The notes under the pieces were generated by a model. The model saw only the letters and a program-made list of their open reading frames with translations. It ran no database searches and was not told the origin of the DNA. DNA of 64,000 bases, taken from contig NZ_JBANRJ010000002.1 in the NCBI RefSeq assembly GCF_037154075.1, positions 62,001 through 126,000 on the forward strand, written 5' to 3'. This stretch comes from Sphingobium aromaticiconvertens. Lineage in GTDB: Bacteria > Pseudomonadota > Alphaproteobacteria > Sphingomonadales > Sphingomonadaceae. Positions 62,003 to 64,000 of the stretch are shown here, one piece after another (the first letter of the stretch is position 1; each line of letters begins with the position of its first letter). Both the position numbers and the translations under genes were made by a program.

Positions 62003-62434
62003 CTAGGGCGAGGAAGGTCCCACCTTCACAAGTGTCGCTGGGTCCGCGGCACCGTCGAACCACCGATCGAGCGCCGCGACAAAGAGCGGGCCTCCGCCCG
62101 CTTCGGCGAACAGGGTCAGGCAGGAGCGGAGCTTCATCGCATCGACCTCGCCGAACACCGCGATCGCGGACGTCCCAATCAGATCCTGCAGCGCGCCGAC
62201 ACAATCGCGAAGTCGGAGCCCAAGAAGGGGATGCGCCAGATAGGCGCGCGCTTCGGTCAGCGATCCGATGGCATAGCGCCGCGCCATGTCGCTGGTGCCG
62301 AGACCGGCGATCTGCGGAAAGATGAACCACATCCAATGACTGCGCTTGGCGCCGCGCCGGATCTCGGCGAGCGCTGTGTCATAGGTCGTCGCCTGTGCCG
62401 TCACGAATCGGTCGAGGTGGAAATCCGCAGCCAT
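62003..62434 (-). CDS. DUF1810 family protein
   Basis: A 143-aa protein with DUF1810 marks: DRFVTAQATTYDTALAEIRRGAKRSHWMWFIFPQIAGLG, ARRYAIGSLTEARAYLAHPLLGLRLRDC and the FGEVDAMKLRSCLTLF segment. Such proteins resemble calpastatin-like YbiA/NADAR neighbours; function unknown. ATG 62434 has GGAGAG upstream; in-frame sequence before it is not conserved. It converges on the SNase gene with a 13-bp gap. Confidence 0.88.
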   Translation of the reverse strand: MAADFHLDRFVTAQATTYDTALAEIRRGAKRSHWMWFIFPQIAGLGTSDMARRYAIGSLTEARAYLAHPLLGLRLRDCVGALQDLIGTSAIAVFGEVDAMKLRSCLTLFAEAGGGPLFVAALDRWFDGAADPATLVKVGPSSP

Positions 62435-62623
62435 CACTCTCCCATATCCTCCTGGCACCCAGGACGCGTCGCTTCGCACAATTTTTTTGCGGCCAGCAAA
62501 AGCCCGGCGGAGGCCGTTATCCACCGCCGGAGGCAAAGTCGATACGCCCCCAACGCTTGACTCTCGGGCGGACTGAATAGAACAAATAGCGAACTAATCA
62601 ACCGCCCGAGTCTTTTGAATGTT

Positions 62624-63355
62624 ATGCGCGAAGCCAGCGTCATCGAAAATCTGCGAGCGCGCATCGCGCAGATCGAAGGCGTGGGCGCCCGCCATGGATC
62701 GATTCCGTTCGGGCTGGAGGCTATCGACGCCAGGCTGCCGGGCGGCGGCATAGCGAGTGGCGCGCTGCATGAAGTCGCCGGCAGTCCCGATCTTGCCGAC
62801 GATGCGAGCGCGACGATCTTTCTCGCCGGAATCCTGGCGCGGGTGGAAGGCCCGGTCCTCTGGTGCCTGCGGTGGCGCGACCTGTTCGCGCCCGCGCTCC
62901 ATCTCGCGGGGCTCCACCCCGATCGCGTAATCTATGTCGAGGCGGGCAGCGACGCGAATGTCCTGCTCGCCATGGAGGAATGCCTGCGCCATCCCGGCCT
63001 TGGCGGCGTGGTTGGCGAGGTCACCAAATATAGCACCACGGCATCGAAGCGGCTCCAGCTCGCCGCCGAGGGATCAGGCGTCGCCGCCTTCGTTTTTCGG
63101 CGCGCGTCCAAGCCCGAGCAGGCCGCCGAGGGAACCGCCGCTGTCACGCGGTGGCGGATAACAGCCAGCCCCAGCGAAGATCTCGGCATCCCGAGCCTCG
63201 GCCGCGCGCGCTGGCACGTCGAGCTGGAGCGGGTGCGCGGGGGGAATCCGCACGCATGGATAGTGGAGGGCTGCGATGCGACGGGTCGTATCGGTCTACC
63301 TGCCGCACTGGTCGACAGACCGGCTGCGGCGGCAGACCGCCAAGTCGCCGCCTGA
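62624..63355 (+). CDS. imuA: ImuA (translesion mutagenesis cassette protein)
   Basis: A 243-aa RecA/SulA-like protein of the ImuA family: SIPFGLEAIDARLPGGGIASGALHEVAG and ALLAMEE-type helices (NVLLAMEECLRHPGLGGVVGEV), then RWHVELERVRGGNPHAWIVEG. It works with ImuB and DnaE2 in damage-induced mutagenesis. ATG 62624 chosen; a TTG nine bases earlier is possible. Overlaps imuB by 80 nt. Confidence 0.88.
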   Translation: MREASVIENLRARIAQIEGVGARHGSIPFGLEAIDARLPGGGIASGALHEVAGSPDLADDASATIFLAGILARVEGPVLWCLRWRDLFAPALHLAGLHPDRVIYVEAGSDANVLLAMEECLRHPGLGGVVGEVTKYSTTASKRLQLAAEGSGVAAFVFRRASKPEQAAEGTAAVTRWRITASPSEDLGIPSLGRARWHVELERVRGGNPHAWIVEGCDATGRIGLPAALVDRPAAAADRQVAA

Positions 63356-64000
63356 CCGGCGCGACACACCAACCCCTACACGCCCGCTCGTCACGGCGAT
63401 CCCCGATCATGGCCGGCGTATCGTCGCGGCGGTCGATGCCGGCGCACGCGCGCTCGGCATTGCGGCCGGCATGACCATCACCAAGGCGCGCTCGTTCGCG
63501 CCGGAGCTCGACGTCGTCGACGCGCAACCTGAAGCCGATGTCGAGGGATTGCGCCGCCTGGCGCTATGGGCGGGCCAGCGATACTCGCCGATCGTCGCGC
63601 CCGATGCACCTGACGGTCTGTGGCTCGACATTACCGGCTGCGCCGCCCTGTTCAGCACCGAGGCGGCCTTGCTCAAGGATCTCCACCGCCGCGTGGCCGC
63701 CTTCGGCGTATCGGTCCAGATCGCCGTGGCCGACACCGCGGGCTGTGCCCATGCGGTAGCGCGGCATGTTCCCGCCGGTCGGCCGGTGACGATCGAACCT
63801 AGTGATCATCGTAAAGCGATCGCACTCCTTCCTATAGCGGCGCTGCGGCTCGAAGCCGATGTCGTTGAGGGACTGCGAAAGCTCGGCTTCGAACGTGTCG
63901 AGCAATTGATCGGCGCTCCGCGCGGGCCGCTCGCCAAGCGGTTCGGCCGCAGCCTGCACCGCCGGCTCGATCAGGCGCTCGGCGCTGTGGCCGAACCGAT
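63276..64000 (+). CDS. imuB: ImuB (Y-family polymerase-like), partial at window end
   Basis: The first 241 codons: MRRVVSVYLPHWSTDRLRRQ, RALGIAAGMTITKARSFAPEL and DGLWLDITGCAALFSTEAALLKDLHRRVAAFGVSVQIAVADTAG. Like other ImuB proteins it keeps the Y-family fold but lacks the full catalytic acids of an active polymerase, acting as a clamp-binding hub. RBS GGAGGG lies six bases before the ATG. The gene runs off the window; dnaE2 is expected next. Confidence 0.9.
   Translation, partial: MRRVVSVYLPHWSTDRLRRQTAKSPPDRRDTPTPTRPLVTAIPDHGRRIVAAVDAGARALGIAAGMTITKARSFAPELDVVDAQPEADVEGLRRLALWAGQRYSPIVAPDAPDGLWLDITGCAALFSTEAALLKDLHRRVAAFGVSVQIAVADTAGCAHAVARHVPAGRPVTIEPSDHRKAIALLPIAALRLEADVVEGLRKLGFERVEQLIGAPRGPLAKRFGRSLHRRLDQALGAVAEP

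Overview
The window reads as part of a large, mosaic, mobilisable plasmid of a sphingomonad (Alphaproteobacteria, Sphingomonadaceae). The evidence is the high G+C content, a TonB-receptor-linked aromatic catabolic cluster typical of Sphingomonas/Novosphingobium/Rhizorhabdus, and a plasmid backbone of that group (ParA/ParB, MobC/relaxase, DUF7673, DUF3768, imuAB). Gene order and content match the dioxin/dibenzofuran (dxn) cluster described for Sphingomonas (Rhizorhabdus) wittichii RW1. RW1 or a close relative is the most likely source. That identification comes from memory of published gene order, not from a search.

Layout. (1) 1-9348 is an insertion-sequence (IS) graveyard: an IS3-type fragment, an IS407-group element, an ISKra4-type transposase with resolvase and pRiA4b ORF-3 genes, and an IS21 istA that carries an intact IS21 and an intact IS5. 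(2) 9362-23560 holds a TetR gene and, on the minus strand, the dxn genes: dxnA1A2 (angular dioxygenase), dxnB (meta-cleavage hydrolase), dxnC (TonB receptor), fdx3, dxnD (flavin monooxygenase), dxnE (maleylacetate reductase), dxnF (hydroxyquinol dioxygenase), dxnG/H (3-oxoadipate CoA-transferase) and dxnI (thiolase). One IS5-family element sits exactly at the dxnB stop codon. (3) 23561-27102 has the dxnA1 upstream region, another IS5-family element, a GntR regulator and dbfB (2,2',3-trihydroxybiphenyl dioxygenase). (4) 27128-40545 is a second IS zone (IS3 split by IS1182, IS4, IS256 pieces, IS407, and an IS21 split by IS66) that has destroyed at least one short-chain dehydrogenase gene. (5) 40704-48675 carries redA2 (ferredoxin reductase), a BKACE-family enzyme, the lower meta-pathway operon (hydratase, acylating aldehyde dehydrogenase, aldolase), a ppdK fragment, an IclR regulator, an ApbA/PanE-type reductase and a flavin monooxygenase fragment. 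(6) 48676-51714 is a second, truncated copy of the first IS21 fused in frame to a Tn3-family tnpA, next to tnpR. (7) 52121-64000 is plasmid backbone: a HEPN/Abi gene, a frameshifted DUF6088 gene, relaxase and MobC, a five-gene par operon, small conserved plasmid genes, a zeta-type toxin pair, a secreted nuclease, DUF1810, and imuA with partial imuB.

How the genes work together. DxnA1A2, with Fdx3 or another ferredoxin and RedA2, attacks dibenzofuran or dibenzo-p-dioxin at the angular position. DbfB cleaves the trihydroxybiphenyl product and DxnB hydrolyses the meta-cleavage product to salicylate (or catechol) and a C5 (or C6) acid. The C5 acid 2-hydroxypenta-2,4-dienoate would enter the hydratase-aldolase-aldehyde dehydrogenase operon and yield pyruvate and acetyl-CoA. 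Hydroxylated salicylate/hydroxyquinol goes through DxnD-DxnF-DxnE to 3-oxoadipate, and DxnG/H/I convert that to succinyl-CoA and acetyl-CoA. DxnC is the probable outer-membrane uptake route.

Many element boundaries were fixed by matching terminal inverted repeats and exact target-site duplications (TSDs), and interrupted genes were rejoined in frame by removing the insertions. No rRNA, tRNA or CRISPR array was seen.
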